DNA of 11,670 bases from Bacteroidales bacterium UBA4866 (lineage in GTDB: Bacteria; Bacteroidota; Bacteroidia; Bacteroidales; P3): contig DHDW01000032.1 in NCBI GenBank assembly GCA_002399565.1, positions 21,963 through 33,632 on the forward strand, read 5' to 3'. The notes under the pieces were generated by a model. It worked only from the letters and a program-made list of their open reading frames with translations. It made no database searches and had not been told where the DNA came from. The position numbers were made by a program, and so were the translations under genes. Shown in pieces: positions 1 to 7,244 of this stretch; the stretch's first letter is position 1; each line of letters opens with the position of its first letter.

Positions 1-4
1 AAAA

Positions 5-66
5 AAAGATGCACATCTTTTATAGCGAAAGATGCGCATCTTTTGGCATGAAAGATGTACATCTTT
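5..66. repeat. Three 16-bp palindromes at an exact 23-bp period
   Basis: The consensus AAAGATGNNCATCTTT occurs at 5-20, 28-43 and 51-66. The central dinucleotide is CA, CG and TA in turn. The second and third copies are perfect palindromes, and the first is perfect except for its centre. The 7-bp spacers (21-27 and 44-50) differ from each other, so only the palindromes and their spacing are kept. The array touches the window edge and may continue to the left. Function is unknown; it could be a protein-binding array or a dispersed intergenic repeat. Confidence 0.9.
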
Positions 67-137
67 GGGGTAAAAAGTCCTTGATTAAAAAGTTTTTTAT
101 AAGGATTTAGTAAAAATATTCGCCGATTACGAAGAAT

Positions 138-159
138 TATTCCCTATATAAATTTACTT
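138..159. repeat. 22-bp motif, copy 1 (second copy at 6929-6950)
   Basis: This stretch starts TATTCCCTATAT and ends TTACTT. It matches 6929-6950 at 19 of 22 positions by eye. Both copies are intergenic, one upstream and one immediately downstream of the five-gene operon. The AT-rich composition raises the odds of a chance match, so the relationship is tentative. Confidence 0.35.
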
Positions 160-486
160 ATATCAAGGTTTATTATTTTAATTCTTAGTTTTAATTTACT
201 GAGACAAAATTTTACTTTCAGCAAAGGACTCAAAGGTCTTTAATGCCCTTAGGGTCTTTAAACTCTTTAAGCAATTTAGCAATTAATAAGATTACCCCAT
301 AGGGGAAAAGAGTTGGAGAAAAGAATATTTACTCCCTTTAGAGGATAAGAAACTAAGGGAAAATGTCTTTTATTTTATTAGAAATGATGCTGGGGAAAAG
401 ATAATTTTCAGCTTAATCCATTCAGATTAATTGAAGTAAACTTGCATTAATATTTATCTTTTACTTATTTATAGCAATTTTATTCA

Positions 487-494
487 TACCTTTG
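487..494 (+). promoter_or_regulatory. Candidate promoter -7 element of the helicase operon
   Basis: TACCTTTG matches the Bacteroidota -7 consensus TAnnTTTG exactly and lies 26 bp before the helicase ATG. No good TTTG (-33) was found 19-21 bp upstream, so this is either a weak or activator-dependent promoter or a chance match. Transcription would start near 500, giving a leader of about 20 nt. Confidence 0.5.
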
Positions 495-520
495 CAAATT
501 AATTCACTAATAAAATTTAT

Positions 521-2344
521 ATGACATTTAAAGAATTGGGCATGAGTCCAGAAATCCTCAAAGCTATTGAAGAACTTGGCTTTGATAACCCAATGCCCGT
601 TCAAGCAGAAACATTACCTGTACTACTTAATGATGATGTAGACCTTGTTGCTTTAGCGCAAACCGGTACAGGAAAAACAGCAGCTTTTGGATTACCTATG
701 ATTCAAAAGATGAATTACACTAACAAAGACACTGAAGTTTTGGTGCTTTGTCCAACAAGAGAACTTTGTATTCAGATATCGAAGGATTGTAAAAATTATT
801 CAAAATATATTCAAGAATGCACCATTTTGCCAGTTTATGGAGGTGCAAGCATAGATGTTCAAATCCGTACGTTGAAAAAAGGTGTTAAGATGATTGTTGC
901 TACACCTGGAAGAATGAATGATTTGATAAATAGAGGTAAGGTTGATATTTCTAAGCTAAAATATATAATTTTAGATGAGGCTGACGAAATGTTGAATATG
1001 GGATTTAAAGAAGATTTAGATAATATTCTTGCTCAAACTCCTAACACCAAGCATACTCTTTTGTTTTCAGCAACTATGCCAAGAGAGGTTGAAGCTATTT
1101 CTAAAGACTATATGAAAGACCCTGTTAGAATTCAAATTGGGTCAAGAAATCAAGGAGCAGATAGTGTTTCTCACGTTTATTATTTGGTTCATGCTAAAGA
1201 TAGATACTTAGCATTAAAGAGAATTGCTGACTATTATCCAGATATTTATTCTATTGTTTTTTGTAGAACAAAACTTGAAACACAAGAAGTGGCTGATATG
1301 TTGATTCGTGATGGCTACAATGCAGATAGTTTGCATGGAGATTTATCTCAAGCACAAAGAGATCACGTAATGAACCGTTTTAGACTTAAGAACATTCAAA
1401 TGTTGGTTGCAACCGATGTTGCTGCAAGAGGATTGGATGTGAATAACCTTACTCATGTTATAAACTATAACCTTCCTGACGAATTGGAACAATATGTTCA
1501 TAGAAGTGGAAGAACTGGTAGAGCTGACAAAACTGGTATTTCTATTGCAATTATCAATTTGAGGGAGAAATATAAGATAAAAGATATTGAACGTCAGATA
1601 AAGAAAGAATTTACGAAGGCTGAAATTCCAACAGGAAAAGAAGTTTGCAAGAAACAACTTTTCAATATGATTGACAAAGTTGAACATGTTGATGTAAATT
1701 ATCCTGAAATTGAAACTTTCTTGCCTGATATTATGAAGAAATTGGAATGGATGGACAAGGAAGAACTTATTCGTAAGTTTGTTTCGTTGGAGTTTAACCG
1801 TTTCTTGGAATATTATGTTGGAGCTCCTGATTTGAATGTTGATGAATCAAGAGAAAGAACCAAGCAAGAAAAGGGAAAAAGGGATACCAAAACCAACAAA
1901 AGTGGAAGCTTTACAAGACTATTTATTACTTTAGGGCATAAAGATAAAATTGTACCTCAACGTTTGATTGGTATGATTAATGATTATACTCACGAAAGAC
2001 ATATTGAGATTGGAAAGATTGACATTTTAGATACATTCTCATATGTTGATGTTGAAGAGTCAAAAGCACAAGCTGTTATTGATGCCTTTGAAGATAAGTT
2101 TGTAAAAGGAAGACCAATTGCTGTTGAGATTGCGGAATCAAAAGGCTCATCATCAAGAGGAAGAAGCAGCGAAAGAAGAAGTTCTTCTGATGGAAGGAGA
2201 AGAGATGGTGGTGGTGACAGAAGAAGCTCTTCAAAGAAAAGCGATGACAGAAGAAGCAACGACAGGAATAGCTCCGATAGAAGAAGTTCTGACAGAAAAA
2301 AAGATAGCTCAAGAAGAGATAGCGACAGAAAAAGATATAGGTAA
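521..2344 (+). CDS. deaD: DEAD-box ATP-dependent RNA helicase, DeaD/CsdA type
   Basis: This is a cytoplasmic RNA helicase of 607 residues, probably acting in ribosome assembly or RNA turnover. The core motifs occur in order: Q motif with Gln28, motif I AQTGTGKT (46-53), PTREL, TPGR, DEAD (152-155), SAT (183-185), motif V ATDVAARG, and HRSGRTGR (327-334). A DbpA-like RNA-binding domain follows at about 464-540 (begins FTRLFITLG). The last 67 residues are a disordered tail almost entirely of Ser, Arg, Asp and Lys, with RRSS-type runs. The RecA core plus DbpA domain matches DeaD/CsdA, and similar basic tails are common in bacterial DEAD-box proteins. The ATG at 521 sits just after a promoter-like element and there is no Shine-Dalgarno. 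It is the first gene of a five-gene unit, 30 bp before rpe. Family assignment is secure; the symbol rests on domain order. Confidence 0.95.
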   Translation: MTFKELGMSPEILKAIEELGFDNPMPVQAETLPVLLNDDVDLVALAQTGTGKTAAFGLPMIQKMNYTNKDTEVLVLCPTRELCIQISKDCKNYSKYIQECTILPVYGGASIDVQIRTLKKGVKMIVATPGRMNDLINRGKVDISKLKYIILDEADEMLNMGFKEDLDNILAQTPNTKHTLLFSATMPREVEAISKDYMKDPVRIQIGSRNQGADSVSHVYYLVHAKDRYLALKRIADYYPDIYSIVFCRTKLETQEVADMLIRDGYNADSLHGDLSQAQRDHVMNRFRLKNIQMLVATDVAARGLDVNNLTHVINYNLPDELEQYVHRSGRTGRADKTGISIAIINLREKYKIKDIERQIKKEFTKAEIPTGKEVCKKQLFNMIDKVEHVDVNYPEIETFLPDIMKKLEWMDKEELIRKFVSLEFNRFLEYYVGAPDLNVDESRERTKQEKGKRDTKTNKSGSFTRLFITLGHKDKIVPQRLIGMINDYTHERHIEIGKIDILDTFSYVDVEESKAQAVIDAFEDKFVKGRPIAVEIAESKGSSSRGRSSERRSSSDGRRRDGGGDRRSSSKKSDDRRSNDRNSSDRRSSDRKKDSSRRDSDRKRYR

Positions 2345-2374
2345 ATAATAAATTAGATTAATAAAATTTTGAAG

Positions 2375-3016
2375 ATGATTTTAGCTCCTTCATTATTATC
2401 TGCAGACTTTGGCAACCTGCAAAAAGATATTGAAATGATTAATGAGAGCCAAGCTGATTGGTTTCATATTGATGTTATGGATGGAGTTTTTGTTCCTAAC
2501 ATTAGCTTTGGTCAACCAGTCATCAAGTTCATTAAGAAACATGCGAAGAAGCCTTTGGATGTTCATTTGATGATTGTTGACCCTGATAGATATTTCGAAG
2601 ATTTTAAAACTGTTGGAGCAGATATTCTAACTATTCACTACGAAGCTTGTCGCCATCTGAACAGAAGCATATCTTCAATTAAACAATTAGGAATAAAAGC
2701 GGGAGTTGTACTTAACCCTCATACTCCTATTTCTGTTTTGGAAGATATTATTCAAGAGTGCGATATGGTTTTGCTTATGAGTGTTAATCCAGGTTTTGGA
2801 GGACAAAGCTTTATTGAAAACACTTACAATAAAATTATTCAACTAAAAGAACTTATTAATAGGAAAAATCCAAGTTGTTTGATTGAAATTGATGGAGGTG
2901 TTAGCTTAAAGAACTATAAGAAACTTATTGAATTTGGAGCAGATGCTTTAGTGGCAGGAAATGCTGTCTTTGCAGCAGAAAATCCTTTAGAAACAATTAA
3001 AGAATTTAAGAAATAG
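2375..3016 (+). CDS. rpe: Ribulose-phosphate 3-epimerase
   Basis: It interconverts D-ribulose 5-phosphate and D-xylulose 5-phosphate in the pentose phosphate pathway. The protein is a cytoplasmic TIM barrel of 213 residues, the usual length. Metal and catalytic residues are visible: His31 and Asp33 in HIDVMDG, His64 in DVHLM, and Asp173 in EIDGGV. The phosphate-side loop NPGFGGQ is at 138-144. I chose the ATG at 2375 because the product then begins MILAPSLLSADF, as is typical for the family. An in-frame TTG at 2369 would add only two residues. It follows the helicase by 30 bp and precedes the next gene by 4 bp, so co-transcription is likely. All family residues checked are intact. Confidence 0.97.
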   Translation: MILAPSLLSADFGNLQKDIEMINESQADWFHIDVMDGVFVPNISFGQPVIKFIKKHAKKPLDVHLMIVDPDRYFEDFKTVGADILTIHYEACRHLNRSISSIKQLGIKAGVVLNPHTPISVLEDIIQECDMVLLMSVNPGFGGQSFIENTYNKIIQLKELINRKNPSCLIEIDGGVSLKNYKKLIEFGADALVAGNAVFAAENPLETIKEFKK

Positions 3017-3020
3017 AATT

Positions 3021-3764
3021 ATGTTCGATTTTTTCAAAGGTAAATCAAAAAGAGTTGATGAGGTAATTGATTTGTCAGTTTTGCAAACTGACATTCATTC
3101 TCATTTTATTCCAGGAGTTGATGATGGTTCTCAAAGTATGGAAGAGTCAATCTCTCTTTTGAAACAGCTGAAAGAATTGGGATATAAGAAAGTTATAACT
3201 ACTCCTCATATTTATTACGATAGCTATCTTGATGGATATGATATATTGTATAAAAAGCTGGAAGAACTAAAACTTAAATTAGAAGAGAATAATATTGATA
3301 TTGAAATAGTACTTTCAGGAGAGTATTTATTGGATGATGATATTAAAGGAAGAGTTGAGAAAAATCAAATATTAAGTTTTGGAGAGAACTATCTTCTCTT
3401 TGAATTTCCAATGCGTAACGAACCAATGGGCTATGAAGAGTGGTTATTTGACCTTCAATTGTCTGGATATAATTTAATTCTTGCTCATCCCGAAAGATAT
3501 ACATTCTTGAATAATGACATTAAAAAATATTCCAAATTAAAGGATAGAGGAATTCTGTTTCAAGTTAATATTGCTTCTTTTTCTGGTTACTATGGTGAGA
3601 ATATTCAAAAAGTAGCTGAAAAACTGACTAATGAGAATTTGGTTGATTTAGTTGGAACTGATTGCCATGGACAAAGGCATATTGATGCCTTAAAGAAGTC
3701 TTTGCATAGTCCAATTTTTAAGCAACTTATAAATTCTGGACGATTAATAAATAATAAATTATAA
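3021..3764 (+). CDS. PHP-family tyrosine-protein phosphatase, CpsB/YwqE type
   Basis: This 247-residue protein belongs to the PHP metal-dependent phosphoesterase superfamily and most resembles the CpsB/YwqE/CapC protein-tyrosine phosphatases. Metal-binding motifs are all present: DIHSHFIPGVDDGS (24-37), TTPH (60-63), Glu101, HPERY (155-159) and GTDCHG (211-216). Known relatives dephosphorylate the bacterial tyrosine kinases that control capsule and exopolysaccharide export. No kinase or polysaccharide gene is in the window, so the substrate here is unknown. The ATG is 4 bp after the rpe stop and purB follows after 9 bp, so it appears to be expressed with housekeeping genes. No signal peptide is visible. 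The fold is certain; the tyrosine-phosphatase role is inferred from family resemblance. Confidence 0.88.
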   Translation: MFDFFKGKSKRVDEVIDLSVLQTDIHSHFIPGVDDGSQSMEESISLLKQLKELGYKKVITTPHIYYDSYLDGYDILYKKLEELKLKLEENNIDIEIVLSGEYLLDDDIKGRVEKNQILSFGENYLLFEFPMRNEPMGYEEWLFDLQLSGYNLILAHPERYTFLNNDIKKYSKLKDRGILFQVNIASFSGYYGENIQKVAEKLTNENLVDLVGTDCHGQRHIDALKKSLHSPIFKQLINSGRLINNKL

Positions 3765-3773
3765 TATAGTATT

Positions 3774-5114
3774 ATGGATTCATTACTTGCTATATCTCCC
3801 ATTGATGGAAGATATAGAAAACAGGTTGAGCCTTTAGCAAATTATTTTTCTGAAAAGGCTTTAATTAATTATAGAACAAGAGTTGAAATAGAATATTTTA
3901 TTGCTCTTTGTGAATTAGGCATTGAAGGCTTAAGCGATTTTGACAAGAACAATTTCAACGCATTAAGAGATATTTTTCTAAATTTTTCTGAAGCAGACGC
4001 TCAACAAATAAAGGATATTGAGAAGATAACTAATCACGATGTTAAGGCTGTTGAGTATTTTATTAAAAAGAAGTTTGACTCACTTGGATTAGAAAAATGG
4101 AAAGAATTTATCCATTTTGGATTAACCTCACAAGATATTAATAATACTTCTGTTCCATTAAGCATTAAAGAATGTCAAGAAGAGGTTTACTTACCATTGA
4201 TGAATGATATTGTGGAACTATTGGAAGAAAAAGCAAAACTTTGGGAAGGAACTCCAATGCTTGCACATACTCATGGTCAACCAGCATCTCCAACAATGCT
4301 TTCAAAGGAAATAAAAGTATTTACTTATCGCCTTCAACAACAGTTAGCATATTTTGCATTTATTCCTTTTGGAGCTAAGTTTGGAGGAGCAACAGGAAAC
4401 TTTAATGCTCATAAGGTAACTTTCCCTGAGCATAACTGGGTTTTGTTTGCCAATAACTTTTGTTCAAGTCTTGGGTTGGAACGTCAAACTTATACAACTC
4501 AAATTGAAAACTACGATAATATGTCTGCATATTTTGATGCAATAAAAAGAATAAATGTTATCCTTATGGATTTCTGTAAAGATATGTGGGCTTATATTTC
4601 AATGGAGTATTTCAAACAAAAAATTAAGGAAGGAGAAGTTGGTTCTTCAGCAATGCCTCACAAGGTTAATCCTATTGATTTTGAAAATGCAGAAGGAAAC
4701 TTAGGATTGGCTAATGCCATTTTTGATCACCTATCAATGAAACTCCCAATATCTCGTTTACAAAGAGACTTAACTGATTCAACGGTTACAAGAAATATTG
4801 GTGTTCCTATAGCTCATACAATTATTGCATTAAATTCAATTATTAAGGGAGTGAATAAACTTATTATAAATACTAATGCAATAGAAAGAGATTTGAATAA
4901 TAATTGGGCTGTTGTAGCTGAGGCTCTTCAATCAATTCTTCGTTCAATTGGTTATCCTAATCCTTATGAAACATTGAAGGATTTAACAAGAACCAACACT
5001 GAAGTAAATGCTGAAACAATTGCAAAATTTGTTGATGGTTTAGACGTGAGTGATGAAATCAAAAAAAGGATGAAAGAAATAACTCCTATGAACTACGTTG
5101 GAGTTTATCAATAA
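3774..5114 (+). CDS. purB: Adenylosuccinate lyase
   Basis: It releases fumarate from SAICAR and from adenylosuccinate, two steps of purine (AMP) synthesis. The 446-residue product starts MDSLLAISPIDGRY, which marks the long PurB form like that of E. coli (about 456 residues). Visible superfamily features are TSQDINNT, HTHGQPAS with His167, and the flexible signature loop GSSAMPHKVNP (290-300), whose second serine (Ser292) corresponds to the catalytic base. The enzyme is a cytoplasmic homotetramer in known members. It begins 9 bp after the phosphatase gene and ends 10 bp before the ABC exporter, inside the same apparent operon. There is no sign of truncation or substitution. Confidence 0.97.
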   Translation: MDSLLAISPIDGRYRKQVEPLANYFSEKALINYRTRVEIEYFIALCELGIEGLSDFDKNNFNALRDIFLNFSEADAQQIKDIEKITNHDVKAVEYFIKKKFDSLGLEKWKEFIHFGLTSQDINNTSVPLSIKECQEEVYLPLMNDIVELLEEKAKLWEGTPMLAHTHGQPASPTMLSKEIKVFTYRLQQQLAYFAFIPFGAKFGGATGNFNAHKVTFPEHNWVLFANNFCSSLGLERQTYTTQIENYDNMSAYFDAIKRINVILMDFCKDMWAYISMEYFKQKIKEGEVGSSAMPHKVNPIDFENAEGNLGLANAIFDHLSMKLPISRLQRDLTDSTVTRNIGVPIAHTIIALNSIIKGVNKLIINTNAIERDLNNNWAVVAEALQSILRSIGYPNPYETLKDLTRTNTEVNAETIAKFVDGLDVSDEIKKRMKEITPMNYVGVYQ

Positions 5115-5124
5115 TAGATAGGCA

Positions 5125-6921
5125 ATGAGAAAATACTTTACTTGGATATTTGCTAAACCATATTTAGGAAGAATAATTCTTTACTTTGTTTTAGTTTGTC
5201 TTGCTACAGTATTTTCCATTGCTTCCATTCTTTCTGCTTCTAATTTCTTAAATGTACTTTTTTCACAGGAGCTTAGCAATACAGTTGTTGCTAACCCTTC
5301 TTTGCTGGATGAATTTCTCTCTGCCTTCTATTCTAAAATTATAGCTTATGGGAGAGTGAATGCATTGTATATTTTTGGAGTTTTGATTTTTATAATCTAT
5401 TTCCTAAAAGATGTATTTACCTATTTAGCTTCTTTTGTTATTGCCTCTGTAAGAAATAAGGTTGTAAGAAATATTAGAAATAAACTCTTTCAAAAATATA
5501 TCTCATTACCTCTTTCTTATTTAAGCACACATCGTAAGGGAGATCTTATTTCTCGATTAAGCAATGACGTTATTGAGTATGATGAGAATGTATTGAAATC
5601 AATTATGTCCTTAGTTGGTGGTTTGATTACTGTTTCTCTTTATCTTACTGCTCTTTTCTATATTGACTATACTCTAACTTTTACTGTGTTAATAGTATTT
5701 CCCATTGTTGCTCTTTTATCTTCTTTCATAAGCAGAACTCTTCGTCAAAGCTCAAAACATCTTCAACAAAAGAGTGCAAATATTATTTCTATTATTGAAC
5801 AAACAATTTCTGGACTTAGAATAATTAAAGCTCACACTGCAATTGAATTGATGAACGAAAGATTTGTTCATTTCAACTCTTCCTACACAAGATTAAGAAA
5901 TAGCATTTACCGAAGGGTTGATTTAGCATCTCCTATTAGCGAGTTTTTGGGCAATTCCATGTTAATTGGGTTGCTTCTTTTTGGCTCTTCAAAAGTTCTT
6001 TCTCATGGGTCAATATCTGCTGAATTATTTATTATCTACCTTGTTCTCTTCACTCTTATTATTAAACCTGCAAAAGATATTCCAACTTCTTTCTTTAATA
6101 TTAAAAAGGGGAAAGCTTCCATTGATAGGATTGTTGAAATATTGGAGATAAAGAATCAAATTATTGAACCAAAAGAGCCAATTGCGTTTCCAAAGATTGA
6201 AAAAGGAATAATATTTAATAATGTGAGCTTTTCCTATAAAGAGGATTTAGTTCTGAAAAACATTAATCTAATTTTTGAAAAAGGCAAAACAACAGCAATT
6301 GTTGGTTCTTCAGGAAGCGGAAAGAGTACTTTGATTGATTTAATTCCAAAACTATACGAGCCAACCTTAGGAGAAATTCTTTTTGATAATATTAATAGTA
6401 AGGCCATTCATTCTAAAGCAATAAGAGATAACATTGCTTTTGTTACTCAAGAAACAATTCTTTTCAACGATTCAATATTTAATAATATCACTTTTGGTTC
6501 AAATGCTTATAGTTTGGAACAAGTAAAGAAAGCTGCAGAAATTGCAAATGCCCATACTTTTATTGATAAACTCCCTGAGGGTTATAATACAATTATTGGG
6601 GACAGAGGCTCTACTCTTTCTGGAGGAGAGCGTCAAAGAATTAGCATCGCAAGAGCAGTTCTCAAGAATGCAGATATATTAATTCTTGACGAAGCAACCT
6701 CAGCTCTTGACACCGAAAACGAAAGATTGGTTCAAGAAGCCATTTCCAAAATCACCAAAGATAAAACATCAATCATTATTGCCCATCGTCTTTCAACAAT
6801 CACTAATGCAGACAAGATAATTGTTTTGGATAAAGGAGAAATTAAAGAAGAAGGGACTCATCACGAGCTTATTCAACAGAACGGAATTTATACAAAGCTC
6901 TGTTCAATGCAAGAATTATAA
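5125..6921 (+). CDS. ABC exporter, fused permease and ATPase (MsbA-like)
   Basis: This inner-membrane exporter half-transporter has 598 residues and would work as a homodimer. Six membrane segments are apparent at about 16-38, 80-107, 158-180, 183-204, 268-288 and 299-317, with a rather long external loop at about 41-79. The ATPase domain starts near 353 and is complete: Walker A GSSGSGKST (394-402), Q-loop in VTQETILF, signature LSGGE (498-502), Walker B ILILDE (518-523) with catalytic Glu523, and the switch His554 in AHRLST. Sequence alone does not show the substrate. MsbA-like lipid or lipid A flipping is the commonest guess for such proteins in Bacteroidota, with drug or peptide export as alternatives. 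It is the last gene of the operon, 10 bp after purB. Confidence 0.92.
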   Translation: MRKYFTWIFAKPYLGRIILYFVLVCLATVFSIASILSASNFLNVLFSQELSNTVVANPSLLDEFLSAFYSKIIAYGRVNALYIFGVLIFIIYFLKDVFTYLASFVIASVRNKVVRNIRNKLFQKYISLPLSYLSTHRKGDLISRLSNDVIEYDENVLKSIMSLVGGLITVSLYLTALFYIDYTLTFTVLIVFPIVALLSSFISRTLRQSSKHLQQKSANIISIIEQTISGLRIIKAHTAIELMNERFVHFNSSYTRLRNSIYRRVDLASPISEFLGNSMLIGLLLFGSSKVLSHGSISAELFIIYLVLFTLIIKPAKDIPTSFFNIKKGKASIDRIVEILEIKNQIIEPKEPIAFPKIEKGIIFNNVSFSYKEDLVLKNINLIFEKGKTTAIVGSSGSGKSTLIDLIPKLYEPTLGEILFDNINSKAIHSKAIRDNIAFVTQETILFNDSIFNNITFGSNAYSLEQVKKAAEIANAHTFIDKLPEGYNTIIGDRGSTLSGGERQRISIARAVLKNADILILDEATSALDTENERLVQEAISKITKDKTSIIIAHRLSTITNADKIIVLDKGEIKEEGTHHELIQQNGIYTKLCSMQEL

Positions 6922-6928
6922 AATCTAA

Positions 6929-6950
6929 TATTCCCTATATTTAATTACTT
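6929..6950. repeat. 22-bp motif, copy 2 (first copy at 138-159)
   Basis: It matches 138-159 at 19 of 22 positions, with the first 12 bases (TATTCCCTATAT) identical. It starts eight bases after the exporter stop codon. It might belong to an RNA 3' end or a dispersed intergenic repeat. Chance similarity in AT-rich DNA remains possible. Confidence 0.35.
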
Positions 6951-6982
6951 CCGAAAACTCCCTACATAATCAAAAAAAATCA

Positions 6983-7014
6983 CCGACTTTTTTAATTTAT
7001 ATGCCGACTTTTTT
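6983..7014. repeat. Two direct copies of CCGACTTTTTT, 21 bp apart
   Basis: Identical 11-mers lie at 6983-6993 and 7004-7014, so the period is 21 bp, with little similarity between the two copies outside the 11-mer. The spacing of two helical turns is close to that of the arrays at both ends of the window. Function is unknown. Confidence 0.7.
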
Positions 7015-7170
7015 GAAAAAGGTCTCATTTATTTTTCACTAACCTTTGCTTAATCCTTAGCAAATTTCAGTTAAACAAATATGGAAAATATGTAGCTCTT
7101 TTTTGCAAAGGGGTATCTTATTGTTTTTCTGATTTTATAGAATTCCTACTGGTTTAAATTGTAGATAAAA

Positions 7171-7202
7171 TTTGGATAAGTATTATATTTAGTGTACTTT
7201 TG
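7171..7202 (+). promoter_or_regulatory. Promoter of the carboxyltransferase/biotin carrier genes
   Basis: TTTG at 7171-7174, a 20-bp spacer and TACTTTTG at 7195-7202 match both elements of the Bacteroidota housekeeping promoter at the preferred distance. Transcription should start at about 7208, leaving a leader of about 35 nt before the ATG at 7245. This is the best promoter in the window. Confidence 0.8.
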
Positions 7203-7244
7203 CAAGTTAGAATTCAAATTAGTGTTTAATAAATAGTTGAAATT

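Larger units (their letters stand above)
1..520. other. Non-coding region upstream of the helicase operon
   Basis: No credible gene was found on either strand in these 520 bases. The left end carries the palindrome array (5-66). The middle is AT-rich, with CTTTAA repeated three times between about 238 and 270, and small dyads such as CCCC-ATA-GGGG at 295-305. Positions 138-159 resemble 6929-6950. The right end holds the helicase promoter, which would give a leader of only about 20 nt, so most of this region lies upstream of transcription. No RNA gene or known riboswitch was recognised. Confidence 0.7.
6922..7244. other. Intergenic region between the exporter and carboxylase genes
   Basis: No gene is visible in this 323-bp stretch. 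It contains the second 22-bp motif copy (6929-6950), a pair of CCGACTTTTTT repeats (6983-7014), and near its right end the promoter of the carboxylase genes. A weak hairpin at 7006-7024 (stem of about 7 bp including a G-T pair), followed by TCATTTATTTTT, might end the upstream operon. It is AT-rich and I would not rely on it. No strong intrinsic terminator was found. Confidence 0.7.

Noticed and set aside
295..305. CCCC-ATA-GGGG dyad as an operator or hairpin
   Set aside because: A 4-bp arm is too short to be meaningful, and no second copy or nearby promoter was found.
1990..2312. Antisense reading frames opposite the helicase tail, with hydrophobic or Ser/Leu-rich products
   Set aside because: They mirror the repetitive Ser/Arg codons of the helicase tail and show no promoter or family resemblance.
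2369..2374. rpe start at TTG, two codons upstream
   Set aside because: The ATG at 2375 gives the usual MILAPSLL N-terminus; nothing favours the TTG.
7006..7024. Hairpin as terminator of the five-gene operon
   Set aside because: The stem is short, mostly A-T with a G-T pair, and is followed by an interrupted T-rich stretch; too weak to annotate as a terminator.
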